A stretch of 37,749 nucleotides of DNA from an uncultured Victivallales bacterium (lineage in GTDB: Bacteria; Verrucomicrobiota; Lentisphaeria; Oligosphaerales; JAFGRS01), in assembly GCA_903837355.1 (NCBI GenBank), contig CAILUI010000144.1, positions 1-37,749 of the forward strand, read 5' to 3'. The notes beneath the pieces were generated by a model. It was given only the letters and a program-made list of their open reading frames with translations. It searched no databases and was not told the origin of the DNA. Positions 8,627 to 16,053 of the stretch are shown in pieces (the first letter of the stretch is position 1; each line of letters begins with the position of its first letter). The translations under genes and the position numbers were made by a program.

Positions 8627-9017
8627 GATGCGGTTCCGCCAGACGGCTCAACTGCGCGCAGGCCTCAAACATCGAGCACGACACCAGGATGATCGGAATC
8701 CCCGAGGCCTGGGCAAGCGCGACCGCCGCCTGCTGGGGTTTCTTGTTGCGAACGATGACGATGCAGGAGGCGCCCGTGATGTCGGCGGTGCGCACGATCT
8801 GCGCGTTCGTGAGCCCGGTGAGCAGGGCGTAGTCCTGCTTCTCGAAAGCCAGCACGTCGCTCAATAGATCACTGGCGGCAAAGGCCAGGACGGAACGACC
8901 CAGGTGATCCTCGCAACAGACGACCTCAGCCTCCAGCACGCGCACCAGATCAGCCACGGTAACCCGAGGCCGGTTGCCCTGGACTCCCTCGCCGCTGTCG
9001 CTACCGCCGGTCACCAT
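8586..9017 (-). CDS. DRTGG-domain protein, first gene of the hydrogenase operon (143 aa)
   Basis: First gene after the operator region. A short polar leader (about 22 residues) is followed by the DRTGG-like domain: TVADLVRVLEAE, SDLLSDVLAF and a GASCIVIVRNKKP strand. It resembles the second DRTGG protein but continues into a 25-residue His/Pro-containing tail that overlaps the CBS gene. Start ATG 9017 is preceded only by a weak GGCGG. The frame remains open about 320 nt upstream, but that portion is Cys/Arg-rich noise translated from the operator region. No enzyme motifs are seen. Inferred role: ligand-binding regulator of the hydrogenase module. Confidence 0.75.
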   Translation of the reverse strand: MVTGGSDSGEGVQGNRPRVTVADLVRVLEAEVVCCEDHLGRSVLAFAASDLLSDVLAFEKQDYALLTGLTNAQIVRTADITGASCIVIVRNKKPQQAAVALAQASGIPIILVSCSMFEACAQLSRLAEPHHDAVPRTSDPSGP

Positions 9018-9147
9018 GCGCCGCCCGTCTTGCCGCTCACACCGAGAACTCTGCCGTGGGTCGGAGAACAAGGCCCGAAGCCGGCCCCGTCCGCACCCCC
9101 GGAATCCCCGAAAACAGCACCCGCGAACACGTCCGTCGACGGCGCCA

Positions 9148-9176
9148 CAAATACATGCGGGACAGAGGCAAATCAA
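9148..9176 (-). promoter_or_regulatory. Candidate sigma-70 promoter of the hydrogenase operon
   Basis: Minus-strand TTGATT (9171-9176) and TATTTG (9148-9153) are separated by exactly 17 nt. Transcription would begin near 9141, giving a leader of about 125 nt before the first DRTGG gene. An alternative -10 (TATTTT, 9189-9194) would place its -35 inside the first palindrome at 9213. Matches are only moderate, so this is tentative. Confidence 0.3.
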
Positions 9177-9212
9177 GCCTGGATCAGGAAAATAGAGGGG
9201 TTTCCGAAGGGG

Positions 9213-9299
9213 GTGCCACAGGGTGGTACAGGAGGGCTCCGAAAGGGTACCACAACGTGGCACTCTGCCGCCCTTGGGAAAGGTACCACGAAGCGGGAT
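9213..9299. promoter_or_regulatory. Tandem palindromic operators upstream of the hydrogenase operon
   Basis: Site A (9213-9229) reads GTGCCACaggGTGGTAC. Site B (9247-9263) reads GTACCACaacGTGGCAC, which is the same element on the other strand, with only the 3-nt spacer differing. Starts are 34 bp apart. A third half-site GTACCAC (9283-9289) with a degraded right arm ending at 9299 follows 36 bp later. Each lies in a GAAAGGG-like context. They fill the non-coding stretch 9018-9334 between the zinc-ribbon gene and the first operon gene. The remainder of that stretch shows only the candidate promoters. Spacing and symmetry suggest a dimeric regulator binding cooperatively; the regulator is unknown. 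Confidence 0.6.
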
Positions 9300-9334
9300 G
9301 CGACACGGCAGGGACGGGGGCGGCGCGGCGGCGG

Positions 9335-10279
9335 TCAAAGCAGATCGATATCGACCACTTCGTTCGCGTCTGCCATGATCACCCGGAAGTTGGTCAGGAT
9401 GATCACCTTGCGGCCGAGGACCGGCAGGAGCTTGACGGCCGCGAGCCCCCAGCAGACCAGTCCAGGCACGAGGGTGCAGGCTATCGCCGCCGCCGGGTGC
9501 ATGTAATGACCCAGGATCGCGGCCGCGGGGATGAGCAGGACCGGGATCAGCGTGGTCACCTTGATCCTGGCCAGAGCTGGCTCGGCTCCGGCCTCGAACT
9601 CGACGATCTTCTCGCGCTTCTCGAAGTCGAGGGGCGGCATCCAGTCGGGCAGTTCCGAGCGCCGTACGGCGCGGGTCGCGGCGGGCTCGAGGGTGGCGGT
9701 GGTCTTCAGGTCAATGACGCCACGGTTGCTGGGCTCCGGCACGCCGAGGCCGCTCGAGAACGACGCGATCGGCTCGCCGCCCCCCCCGGCACGCTGAATG
9801 CCGCGCGGTTGCGCCACCCGCTCCATGCGTTCCCGTTGCGCCTTCTCCGCCTGGTCCAGAACCTCCTTGCGCGACAGGAAGACGGTGGCCATGCGCCGTT
9901 GCTGCGGCGGCGGTTCCGGCACGGTCGGCGCCTTGGCGGCGGCGACTGGAGCGGCGGTCACCGCCTCCTCCTCCATGGGCAGGCCCTGCTTGCCCTCCAG
10001 CGGGATCAGGAACACGCGATGGCACTCGGCGCAGTCGGCCGCCTCACCGCGATACTCGTCGGGGAGAACGAACTCGGTGTGGCAGTGCGGGCAGACGATG
10101 TCGAAGCTGTCGTCGCCCGTGCCGACCAGAACCCCGTCGGTGCCCTCTTCGGGAATGAGGAAGTCGCACTCGCACTTCGGGCACTTGGTGACACAGCCGC
10201 GGTTATCATCGTCAAACTCGAACAGGCGCGCGCACCCAGGACACTTCACCCGCGCCTTACTGATAACCGTTTTCTCCAT
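9335..10279 (-). CDS. Zinc-ribbon protein with C-terminal membrane segments, unknown function
   Basis: A 314-aa protein I cannot assign to a functional family. The N-terminus carries two putative zinc ribbons: CPGC (13-16) with CVTKCPKC, and CPHC with CAEC (about 63-87). A Pro/Ala-rich and charged linker (about 105-235, with a likely helical Lys/Glu/Arg stretch near 135-155) leads to two hydrophobic segments at about 243-290. The C-terminal 30 residues resemble a short beta-rich cytoplasmic tail. This layout suggests a membrane-anchored protein with cytoplasmic zinc fingers, as is common for MJ0042-type zinc-finger proteins in PVC and deltaproteobacterial genomes. It is co-directional with the hydrogenase operon but separated from it by about 320 nt with operators, so it may be independently transcribed. 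ATG 10279 has GGGG upstream. Confidence 0.75.
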   Translation of the reverse strand: MEKTVISKARVKCPGCARLFEFDDDNRGCVTKCPKCECDFLIPEEGTDGVLVGTGDDSFDIVCPHCHTEFVLPDEYRGEAADCAECHRVFLIPLEGKQGLPMEEEAVTAAPVAAAKAPTVPEPPPQQRRMATVFLSRKEVLDQAEKAQRERMERVAQPRGIQRAGGGGEPIASFSSGLGVPEPSNRGVIDLKTTATLEPAATRAVRRSELPDWMPPLDFEKREKIVEFEAGAEPALARIKVTTLIPVLLIPAAAILGHYMHPAAAIACTLVPGLVCWGLAAVKLLPVLGRKVIILTNFRVIMADANEVVDIDLL

Positions 10280-10338
10280 CGCTGTGCCCCTGCAGTTGTG
10301 TCCGACGAGCCTACGCCCGCGCTACAACCAGACAGTAG

Positions 10339-10367
10339 AACATAAGAGCCCGAACACCACACTGCAA
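10339..10367 (-). promoter_or_regulatory. Candidate promoter of the zinc-ribbon gene
   Basis: In the 216-nt divergent intergenic region, minus-strand TTGCAG (10362-10367) and TATGTT (10339-10344) are spaced by 17 nt. Transcription would start about 50 nt before the ATG at 10279. No matching plus-strand promoter for the kinase fusion was convincing. Confidence 0.35.
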
Positions 10368-10495
10368 ACCGGGGAGCAGCGCCGCCAGGGCGGTTGCGGC
10401 GCCGTGACCGCTGCGCTATGGTCCCAGTGAGCGGCGCCGACCGCCTGGTCGGCGTCGGCGTGGGACGGGCCCTGAACTGGAGACGGATAACGCGC

Positions 10496-12454
10496 ATGGA
10501 TAGAACGATCGACCTCTTTGTACCGGGACGCGTCTGCCTGTTCGGCGAGCACTCCGACTGGGCCGGGGCGTACCGCCGTTTCAACTCAGCGATCACCCCC
10601 GGCAAGGTGATCATCGCCGGTACCAACCAGGGCATTCAGGCGCGGGTACAGGCCTGCCCAAATCAGTTTGTCGTCCGCACGACGCTCCCCGACGGAACGC
10701 ATCTGGAAGAACGCCTGCCGATGGAACGTGAGGCCCTGTTGAGTACGGCCCGCGCCGGCGGTTTCTTCAGCTACGCCGCCGGGGTGGCCTATACGATCCT
10801 CACCTACTACAAGGTCGACGGCGTCGAGATCGATAACTATCTCACCACCATGCCGGTCAAGAAGGGCTTGAGCTCCTCGGCGGCTTTCTGCGTCCTCGTC
10901 GCCCGCGCCTTCAACTGCGTCTACGACCTCAAGCTCACCACGCGGGCCGAGATGGAGGCGGCGTACCAGGGCGAGATCCTGACCCCGTCCCGCTGCGGGC
11001 GCATGGATCAGGGCTGCGCCTTCGGCCAGGTGCCGGTCCTGATGGCCTTCGATGGTGATCTGCTGCAGACCTCGCGGCTGGCCGTCGGCAGCCACATGCA
11101 CCTGCTCATCGGCGATCTGAAGGGCCACAAAGATACTATCCGCATCCTCGCCGACCTCACCCACGCCTACCCCTTCCCCGTCGATGCGGCCAGCCGCGCG
11201 GCCCATGAGTATCTGGGCCCCATCAATGCGGACATCGTGAGCCGCGCCACCGACATCCTGCAGCGCGGCGATGCCCAGGCGCTGGGGGCACTGATGACGG
11301 AGGCGCAGCAACAGTTCGACCAGCACCTGATGCCCGTCTGCCCGACCGAACTCACGGCCCCACGGCTCCACGCGGTGCTGCAGGACCCGCAGGTGCGCGA
11401 GCTGTCCTATGGCGGCAAGGGCGTGGGCTCGCAGGGCGACGGCTGCGTGCAACTGGTCGCCCGCGGCGAGGCCGAACGCACCCGGCTGGCGGCGTACCTG
11501 CAGGCCACCTATGGCATGGACTGCTACGATCTGGACATGAAGCCGCCGAAGCTCGTGCGCAAAGCCGTCATCCCGGCGGCCGGCTTCGGCACCCGCATGT
11601 TCCCGGCCACCAAGGCCGTGAAGAAGGAGATGCTGCCGCTGATCACCGCGGACGGCCAGTGCAAGCCCATCCTGCTGGCCATCGTCGAGGAGGCCTGCAG
11701 CGCCGGCATCGAGGAGGTCGCCATCATCGTGCGCGCCGGCGACGAGGCCTACTACGAGCAGTTCTTCTGCAGCCTGCCGTCGCCGGAGCACTACAACAAA
11801 CTGCCGGAAAAGGCCCGTCGGGCCTGCCATGAGCTGGCTGAGCTCGGCACCCGCATCACCTTCATCCCCCAGACCGAACAACTCGGCTTCGGCCACGCCG
11901 TCTACTGCGCCCGCGACTGGGTGGGCCAGGAGCCCTTCCTCCTCCTGCTCGGCGACCACATCTACGCCTCAAACTCGGACCGCACCTGCGCGCGCCAGCT
12001 CATCGACGCCTTCCATGCCGGCGGCCAGGTCAGCGTCATCGGGACCTATCTCGCCGCCGCCGAGGAGGTCTGCCACTATGGGACCCTGGCCGGGGCCTGG
12101 CTCAACCCCGAGCAGACCCTGGCCAGCGTGACGGACTTCGCCGAGAAACCGAGCGCCGACTACGCCCGCCATAACCTGGTGACTGCAGGGCTGCCCACCG
12201 ACCACTTCCTCTGTGTCTACGGACAGTACGTACTGACGGCGCGCATCTTCGACTACCTGCAGCGCCAGATCGAGGCGGACCAGCGCCAGGCCGGCGAAAT
12301 CCAACTGACCACCGCCCTCGACGCATTGCGGCAGGACCAGGGCCTGCTGGCGCAGGTGGTCGACGGGGAGCACTACGATACGGGCATGCCGATCGCCTAC
12401 CTGCGCAGTATCGTCAGCTTCTACGAGCGCGGCCTGCAGGGCCGGCGCGGGTGA
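10496..12454 (+). CDS. Bifunctional GHMP sugar kinase / GalU-type sugar-1-phosphate nucleotidyltransferase
   Basis: A 652-aa cytoplasmic fusion that probably phosphorylates a free sugar at C1 and then activates it to an NDP-sugar. Residues 1-345 are a GHMP kinase: PGRVCLFGEHSDWAG at the N-terminus, the ATP loop MPVKKGLSSSAAF (about 118-130), and motif 3 SYGGKGVGSQGDG (about 305-317). Residues about 352-652 are GalU-like: VIPAAGFGTRMFPATKAVKKEMLP (the family's nucleotide-binding start, described here in two parts: GxGTR and the KxMLP lysine) and LLLGDHIY. This is the reverse domain order of L-fucokinase/GDP-fucose pyrophosphorylase. Sugar is not readable; glucuronate, galactose or arabinose are possible. 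ATG 10496 has GGAG 13 nt upstream. The reductase gene overlaps its stop as GTGA. Confidence 0.88.
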   Translation: MDRTIDLFVPGRVCLFGEHSDWAGAYRRFNSAITPGKVIIAGTNQGIQARVQACPNQFVVRTTLPDGTHLEERLPMEREALLSTARAGGFFSYAAGVAYTILTYYKVDGVEIDNYLTTMPVKKGLSSSAAFCVLVARAFNCVYDLKLTTRAEMEAAYQGEILTPSRCGRMDQGCAFGQVPVLMAFDGDLLQTSRLAVGSHMHLLIGDLKGHKDTIRILADLTHAYPFPVDAASRAAHEYLGPINADIVSRATDILQRGDAQALGALMTEAQQQFDQHLMPVCPTELTAPRLHAVLQDPQVRELSYGGKGVGSQGDGCVQLVARGEAERTRLAAYLQATYGMDCYDLDMKPPKLVRKAVIPAAGFGTRMFPATKAVKKEMLPLITADGQCKPILLAIVEEACSAGIEEVAIIVRAGDEAYYEQFFCSLPSPEHYNKLPEKARRACHELAELGTRITFIPQTEQLGFGHAVYCARDWVGQEPFLLLLGDHIYASNSDRTCARQLIDAFHAGGQVSVIGTYLAAAEEVCHYGTLAGAWLNPEQTLASVTDFAEKPSADYARHNLVTAGLPTDHFLCVYGQYVLTARIFDYLQRQIEADQRQAGEIQLTTALDALRQDQGLLAQVVDGEHYDTGMPIAYLRSIVSFYERGLQGRRG

Positions 12455-13533
12455 GAGCCCTGATCACGGGCGGGGGTGGCTTCCTCGGGCGGCGCCTGGC
12501 CGAGATGCTCGGGGCGAGCGGGGCCGAGGTCCGTGTACTCGGACGGCAGCCCTACCCCGACTTGGTCCGGCAAGGCGTCGACTGCCGGCAGGGCGATGTC
12601 TGCGACCTCGCCGCCTGCCAACGCGCCTGCGCGGACCGTGACGTCGTCTTCCACGCCGCCGCCATGGCCGGCGTCTGGGGACCACGCCGGCGCTTCCTCG
12701 AAACCAACGTCAAGGGCACGGCGAACATCCTCCGGGCCTGCCTGGAGAACAAGGTCGGGGCCCTGGTCTACACCAGTTCCCCCAGCGTCGTCATCGGCAG
12801 CGCCGACATCGCGGGCGGCGACGAATCCCTGCCCTACCCCGCGCACTACCTGGCGGCCTACCCCGAGAGCAAGGCGGTGGCCGAGCGCATGGTCCTGGCT
12901 GCCGATGGCTGGGAGATGGTTCCCAATGAGCCGGCAGCCTACGGGCTGAACCACGGCGAGAACGACGTCCGCCACCTGCGCACCTGCGCCCTCAGGCCGC
13001 ACCTGATCTGGGGGCCTGGCGATCAGCACCTGCTGCCGCGAATCGTGCGGGCCGCACGCACTGGGCACCTGGCCCGGATCGGCCGCGGCAACCCGCGCGT
13101 CGACATCACCTACATCGACAATGCCGCCCAGGCGCATCTGCTCGCCGCCCGCGATCTGGCCGGACCGGCCCGCAGCGGCGGCAAGGCGTACTTCATCGGT
13201 GACGACGAACCGGTCGTACTCTGGGACTGGATCAACACCGTCCTGGCCCGCCTGGAACTGCCCCCGGTACAGCGGCGCCTTCCCCTCTGGCTGGCCCGGG
13301 GCCTGGCCGTCTCCCTGGAGGCGCTGCATACCGCCATCCCGGCCCTCGGCGAACCGCGCCTGACGCGTTTCACCGTCGCCCAACTGGGACAGTCCCACTG
13401 GTTCAGCCATCGCCGCGCCGCCGACGATCTCGGCTACCACGCCCTGGTCGGACCGGCGGAGGGGCTGGACCGCCTGATCGCGAGACTGCGCTCAGAGGCA
13501 GCGCCCCGAGGGGGCCTCCCCAAGATACCATGA
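12451..13533 (+). CDS. NAD(P)-dependent extended SDR, OleD/3-beta-HSD-like reductase
   Basis: A 360-aa extended short-chain dehydrogenase. The Rossmann motif GGGGFLG lies at about 7-13. The catalytic Tyr-Lys pair is YPESK near 148-152, preceded by the TSSPSVV segment that supplies Ser. A conserved ALRPHLIWGPGDQHLLPRI-like segment (described in part: RPHLIWGPGDQHLLP) points to the OleD / sterol 3-beta-dehydrogenase branch rather than UDP-sugar epimerases. OleD reduces 2-alkyl-3-ketoacids in long-chain olefin synthesis, but no oleA, oleB or oleC is nearby, so the substrate is open. Proximity to a sugar-activating enzyme leaves a nucleotide-sugar role possible. An insertion of about 15 residues around 170 (WEMVPNEPAAYGLNHGEND) departs from the usual pattern. 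Start GTG 12451 overlaps the previous stop, and the next small ORF overlaps its stop as ATGA. Confidence 0.85.
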   Translation: MRALITGGGGFLGRRLAEMLGASGAEVRVLGRQPYPDLVRQGVDCRQGDVCDLAACQRACADRDVVFHAAAMAGVWGPRRRFLETNVKGTANILRACLENKVGALVYTSSPSVVIGSADIAGGDESLPYPAHYLAAYPESKAVAERMVLAADGWEMVPNEPAAYGLNHGENDVRHLRTCALRPHLIWGPGDQHLLPRIVRAARTGHLARIGRGNPRVDITYIDNAAQAHLLAARDLAGPARSGGKAYFIGDDEPVVLWDWINTVLARLELPPVQRRLPLWLARGLAVSLEALHTAIPALGEPRLTRFTVAQLGQSHWFSHRRAADDLGYHALVGPAEGLDRLIARLRSEAAPRGGLPKIP

Positions 13534-13670
13534 ATGCAGACCCTTGGCTCGGGGACGGCTGGGCGAACTCTGGTCCAGGCTGGCTCCCCCTCGCCGGCCT
13601 GGCCTTCCTGGCCGCCGCTCTCGGTCTCTGGCACGTCGGCGTCCGCCACTACCGCTCGACCGGAAGCTGA
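13530..13670 (+). CDS. 46-aa membrane ORF resembling the C-terminal tail of an ABC-2 permease
   Basis: Starts at ATG 13530, overlapping the reductase stop as ATGA, and ends at TGA 13670. It encodes a polar Trp/Gly-rich start, one hydrophobic helix (about residues 19-35) and the ending GVRHYRSTGS. That ending is, from memory, typical of the last residues of ABC-2 type transporter permeases. It may be a relic of a permease gene largely deleted when the adjacent island arrived, or a genuine small membrane protein kept by translational coupling. GC-rich third positions match coding sequence. No other permease piece or ATPase gene is seen nearby. Confidence 0.45.
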   Translation: MNADPWLGDGWANSGPGWLPLAGLAFLAAALGLWHVGVRHYRSTGS

Positions 13671-13718
13671 GGCCGGAGTTCCAAGACCGCGCAGCCGCGC
13701 CCCACCCTGGCCTTACAG

Positions 13719-13811
13719 TATGTAGATATTGGCACTGCACGTTTTCCCTGTGAGGAGGGGTGGACAGAGTGCGATGACTGCGGTATCGTGTATGTAGACA
13801 ATCGAACTGCA
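13719..13811. repeat. Pair of 21-bp direct repeats before the restriction island
   Basis: Two copies, 13719-13739 and 13791-13811, both begin TATGTAGA and end ACTGCA and agree at 17 of 21 positions. Start-to-start distance is 72 bp. They lie in the only AT-leaning part of this junction, 35-125 bp upstream of the half-HsdS start at 13846. They could be operators of the island's first gene or a remnant of an insertion junction. Confidence 0.45.
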
Positions 13812-13845
13812 GATAGTCAGACGACCGGCTGATCGTGGCGAACCG

Positions 13846-14514
13846 ATGCGACGCAAGCTCAAAGACATCGCTGAGATCCAGCTCGGGTACCAGCCCCGCA
13901 CGACGCTGCGGGCCGACCCAGCGGGCACTCGTCGCGTCATCCAGATCAGGGATGTCCGCGAGGATGGTCTGATCGACTACTGCGGCCTGATCCGGGTCTC
14001 GCCGGAGCGGGGCCCCGAACGGTACGAAGTCCGCGTAGGTGACGTCCTCTTCATCTCACGAGGCAGTCGGTTGCAGGCAGCCCCGGTGGGCACCCCGCCG
14101 TTCCCGACTCTGGCCGTGTCGTTCTTCTACATCCTCCGGCCGGATCCGGCTGTCGTCGACGCGGCCTACCTCGCGTGGGCCATCAACCAGCCGGATGCGC
14201 AGGAGCAGATCTGGAAGCACGCCATGGGCACTGGCATTCCCCATATCCGCCGTGAGCCGGTGGAGAGCCTGCTGCTGGAGATCCCGGCGCTGGACGTCCA
14301 GAGGCGAGTCCTCACAGTGCAGCAACTGCTCAAGCGAGAGGCGGAACTGGCGGCCCGGTTGCAGGAAAGACGCCGCGAACTGGCGCTGGCCGTGTGCCTG
14401 AACGCCTGCCACGCCGAGGCAGCCCAACGCAATCCACGGCGCGACTCGCGCCCCACCCGCCGCCGCACGTCGGCGCAGCCCACACCCGTCGTGCGCCCTG
14501 GCGCGGCGCCATAA
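13846..14514 (+). CDS. Half-size type I restriction specificity protein (single TRD)
   Basis: A 222-aa HsdS-like protein with one target-recognition domain and one conserved helix, half the size of a normal S subunit. Signs: LKDIAEIQLGYQPR start, a VIQIRDV segment, RVGDVLFISRG, then a conserved-region helix (VQRRVLTVQQLLKREAELAARL, about 150-172, given here only as its position and VQQLLKREAEL core). The tail of about 40 residues is Arg/Pro-rich. Half-S proteins can dimerise to form a bipartite specificity subunit with symmetric recognition. It precedes hsdM by 15 nt, while a complete hsdS lies further down, so the island carries two specificity genes. ATG 13846 has no strong ribosome-binding site. 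Confidence 0.75.
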   Translation: MRRKLKDIAEIQLGYQPRTTLRADPAGTRRVIQIRDVREDGLIDYCGLIRVSPERGPERYEVRVGDVLFISRGSRLQAAPVGTPPFPTLAVSFFYILRPDPAVVDAAYLAWAINQPDAQEQIWKHAMGTGIPHIRREPVESLLLEIPALDVQRRVLTVQQLLKREAELAARLQERRRELALAVCLNACHAEAAQRNPRRDSRPTRRRTSAQPTPVVRPGAAP

Positions 14515-14529
14515 CCGAAAGACCCAGCG

Positions 14530-16053
14530 ATGACCACCACCGAACCGCGGATCACCCAGACCGAGATCAACGACATCCTGTGGCGGGCCTGCGACACCTT
14601 CCGTGGCGCTGTTGACCCGTCCGAGTACAAGAACTACATCCTGGTGATGCTGTTCATCCGCTACATGTCAGACCTCTGGCAGGACAAGCGCGAGCAGTAC
14701 GCCCAACGCTACGACGGCGATGCTACGCGCGTCGAGCGCGCGCTCAGCCGGGAACGCTTTCGCGTGCCGCCGGAGTGCGACTTCGGGACGCTGTTCCGTC
14801 AGCGCAACGAGCCGAACATCGGCGAGCTGATCAACATCGCCTTGGAGCGCATCGAGGACGAGAACAAGGAAAAGCTGGAGGGCGTCTTCCGCAACATCGA
14901 CTTCAATTCGGAGGCCAACCTCGGACAGACCCGCGAGCGCAATCGCCGCCTGAAGTCGCTCCTTGAGGACTTCGCCAATCCCAAGCTCGATCTGCGCCCT
15001 TCGCACCTGGCAAGCAACGACGTCATCGGCGACGCCTACGAGTACCTGATTGCGAAGTTCGCCTCGGGCGCCGGCAAGAAGGCGGGCGAGTTCTACACCC
15101 CGGCCGAGGTGTCGGCCCTGCTGGCCAAGCTGGTCCGGCCGAAAGCCGGCGACCGCATCTGCGATCCGGCCTGCGGTTCGGGCTCGCTCCTCATCAAGGT
15201 CGCCCGCGAGATCGGCTCGCCGAACTTCTCCCTCTTCGGCCAGGAGTCGAACGGCTCCACCTGGTCCCTCTGCCGCATGAACATGTTCCTGCATGAGATG
15301 GACAGCGCCCGCATCGAGTGGTGCGACACCATCACCAACCCCAAGCTCATCGAGGGGGATTCCCTCATGCGCTTCAACTGCGTGGTCGCCAACCCCCCCT
15401 TCTCGCTGGACAAGTGGGGTGCGGATACCGCCGGCAGCGACCGCTTCAACCGCTTCCACCGCGGCATCCCGCCGACCAGCAAGGGCGACTACGCCTTCAT
15501 CACCCACATGATCGAGATCGCGCTGCCCGGCGAGGGCAAAATTGCTGTTATCGTCCCCCACGGCGTGCTCTTCCGCGGTGGCGCCGAGGGGCGCATCCGC
15601 GAGAAGCTCATCGAGGAGAACCTGCTGGAGGCCGTCATCGGCATGCCGGCCAACCTCTTCTACGGCACCGGCATCCCGGCCGCCATCCTCGTCTTCAACA
15701 AGGGCAAGACCACCACCGACATCCTCTTCATCGACGCCAGCCGCGACTACGCCGACGGCAAGAACCAGAACCGCCTGCGCCCCGAAGACATCGACCGCGT
15801 CGTCGCCACCTTCCAGGCCGGCGCGTCCGTGGCCAAGTACGCCCACCGGGCCACTCTCGCCGAGGTCAAGGAGAACGAGTACAACCTCAACATCCCCCGC
15901 TACGTCGACACCTTCGAAGCCGAACCCGAGGTCGATATCCCCGCCGTCCAGCAGGAGATCGAGGACCTGGAGCGCCAGCTCGCCAAGACGCGCCAGGAGA
16001 TGGCGGGGTACCTGGAGGAACTGGGGCTCGTGTCCGGGGAGGGCAAGCGATGA
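14530..16053 (+). CDS. hsdM: Type I restriction-modification N6-adenine methyltransferase HsdM
   Basis: A 507-aa DNA methyltransferase that modifies adenine in the target set by HsdS and forms the M2S core to which HsdR binds. An N-terminal helical HsdM domain (about 10-155) is followed by the SAM-dependent methyltransferase domain. SAM-binding motif I is CDPACGSGSLL (about 211-221) and the catalytic motif is NPPF (about 288-291). The GEFYTP segment (about 193) characteristic of HsdM is present. A C-terminal coiled-coil stretch (about 475-500) probably contacts HsdS. All key motifs are intact. The stop overlaps the start of the HigA-like gene as ATGA. Confidence 0.96.
   Translation: MTTTEPRITQTEINDILWRACDTFRGAVDPSEYKNYILVMLFIRYMSDLWQDKREQYAQRYDGDATRVERALSRERFRVPPECDFGTLFRQRNEPNIGELINIALERIEDENKEKLEGVFRNIDFNSEANLGQTRERNRRLKSLLEDFANPKLDLRPSHLASNDVIGDAYEYLIAKFASGAGKKAGEFYTPAEVSALLAKLVRPKAGDRICDPACGSGSLLIKVAREIGSPNFSLFGQESNGSTWSLCRMNMFLHEMDSARIEWCDTITNPKLIEGDSLMRFNCVVANPPFSLDKWGADTAGSDRFNRFHRGIPPTSKGDYAFITHMIEIALPGEGKIAVIVPHGVLFRGGAEGRIREKLIEENLLEAVIGMPANLFYGTGIPAAILVFNKGKTTTDILFIDASRDYADGKNQNRLRPEDIDRVVATFQAGASVAKYAHRATLAEVKENEYNLNIPRYVDTFEAEPEVDIPAVQQEIEDLERQLAKTRQEMAGYLEELGLVSGEGKR

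Noticed and set aside
9213..9229. Possible sigma-54 promoter (TGGCAC within the palindromes, GG-N10-GG on the minus strand)
   Set aside because: The -12 element lacks the required GC, and the TGGCAC core is explained by the palindrome repeated on both strands.
10586..11959. Minus-strand open frame opposite the kinase fusion
   Set aside because: Low-complexity, His/Gly/Ala-rich translation with no family character, antisense to intact GHMP and GalU motifs.
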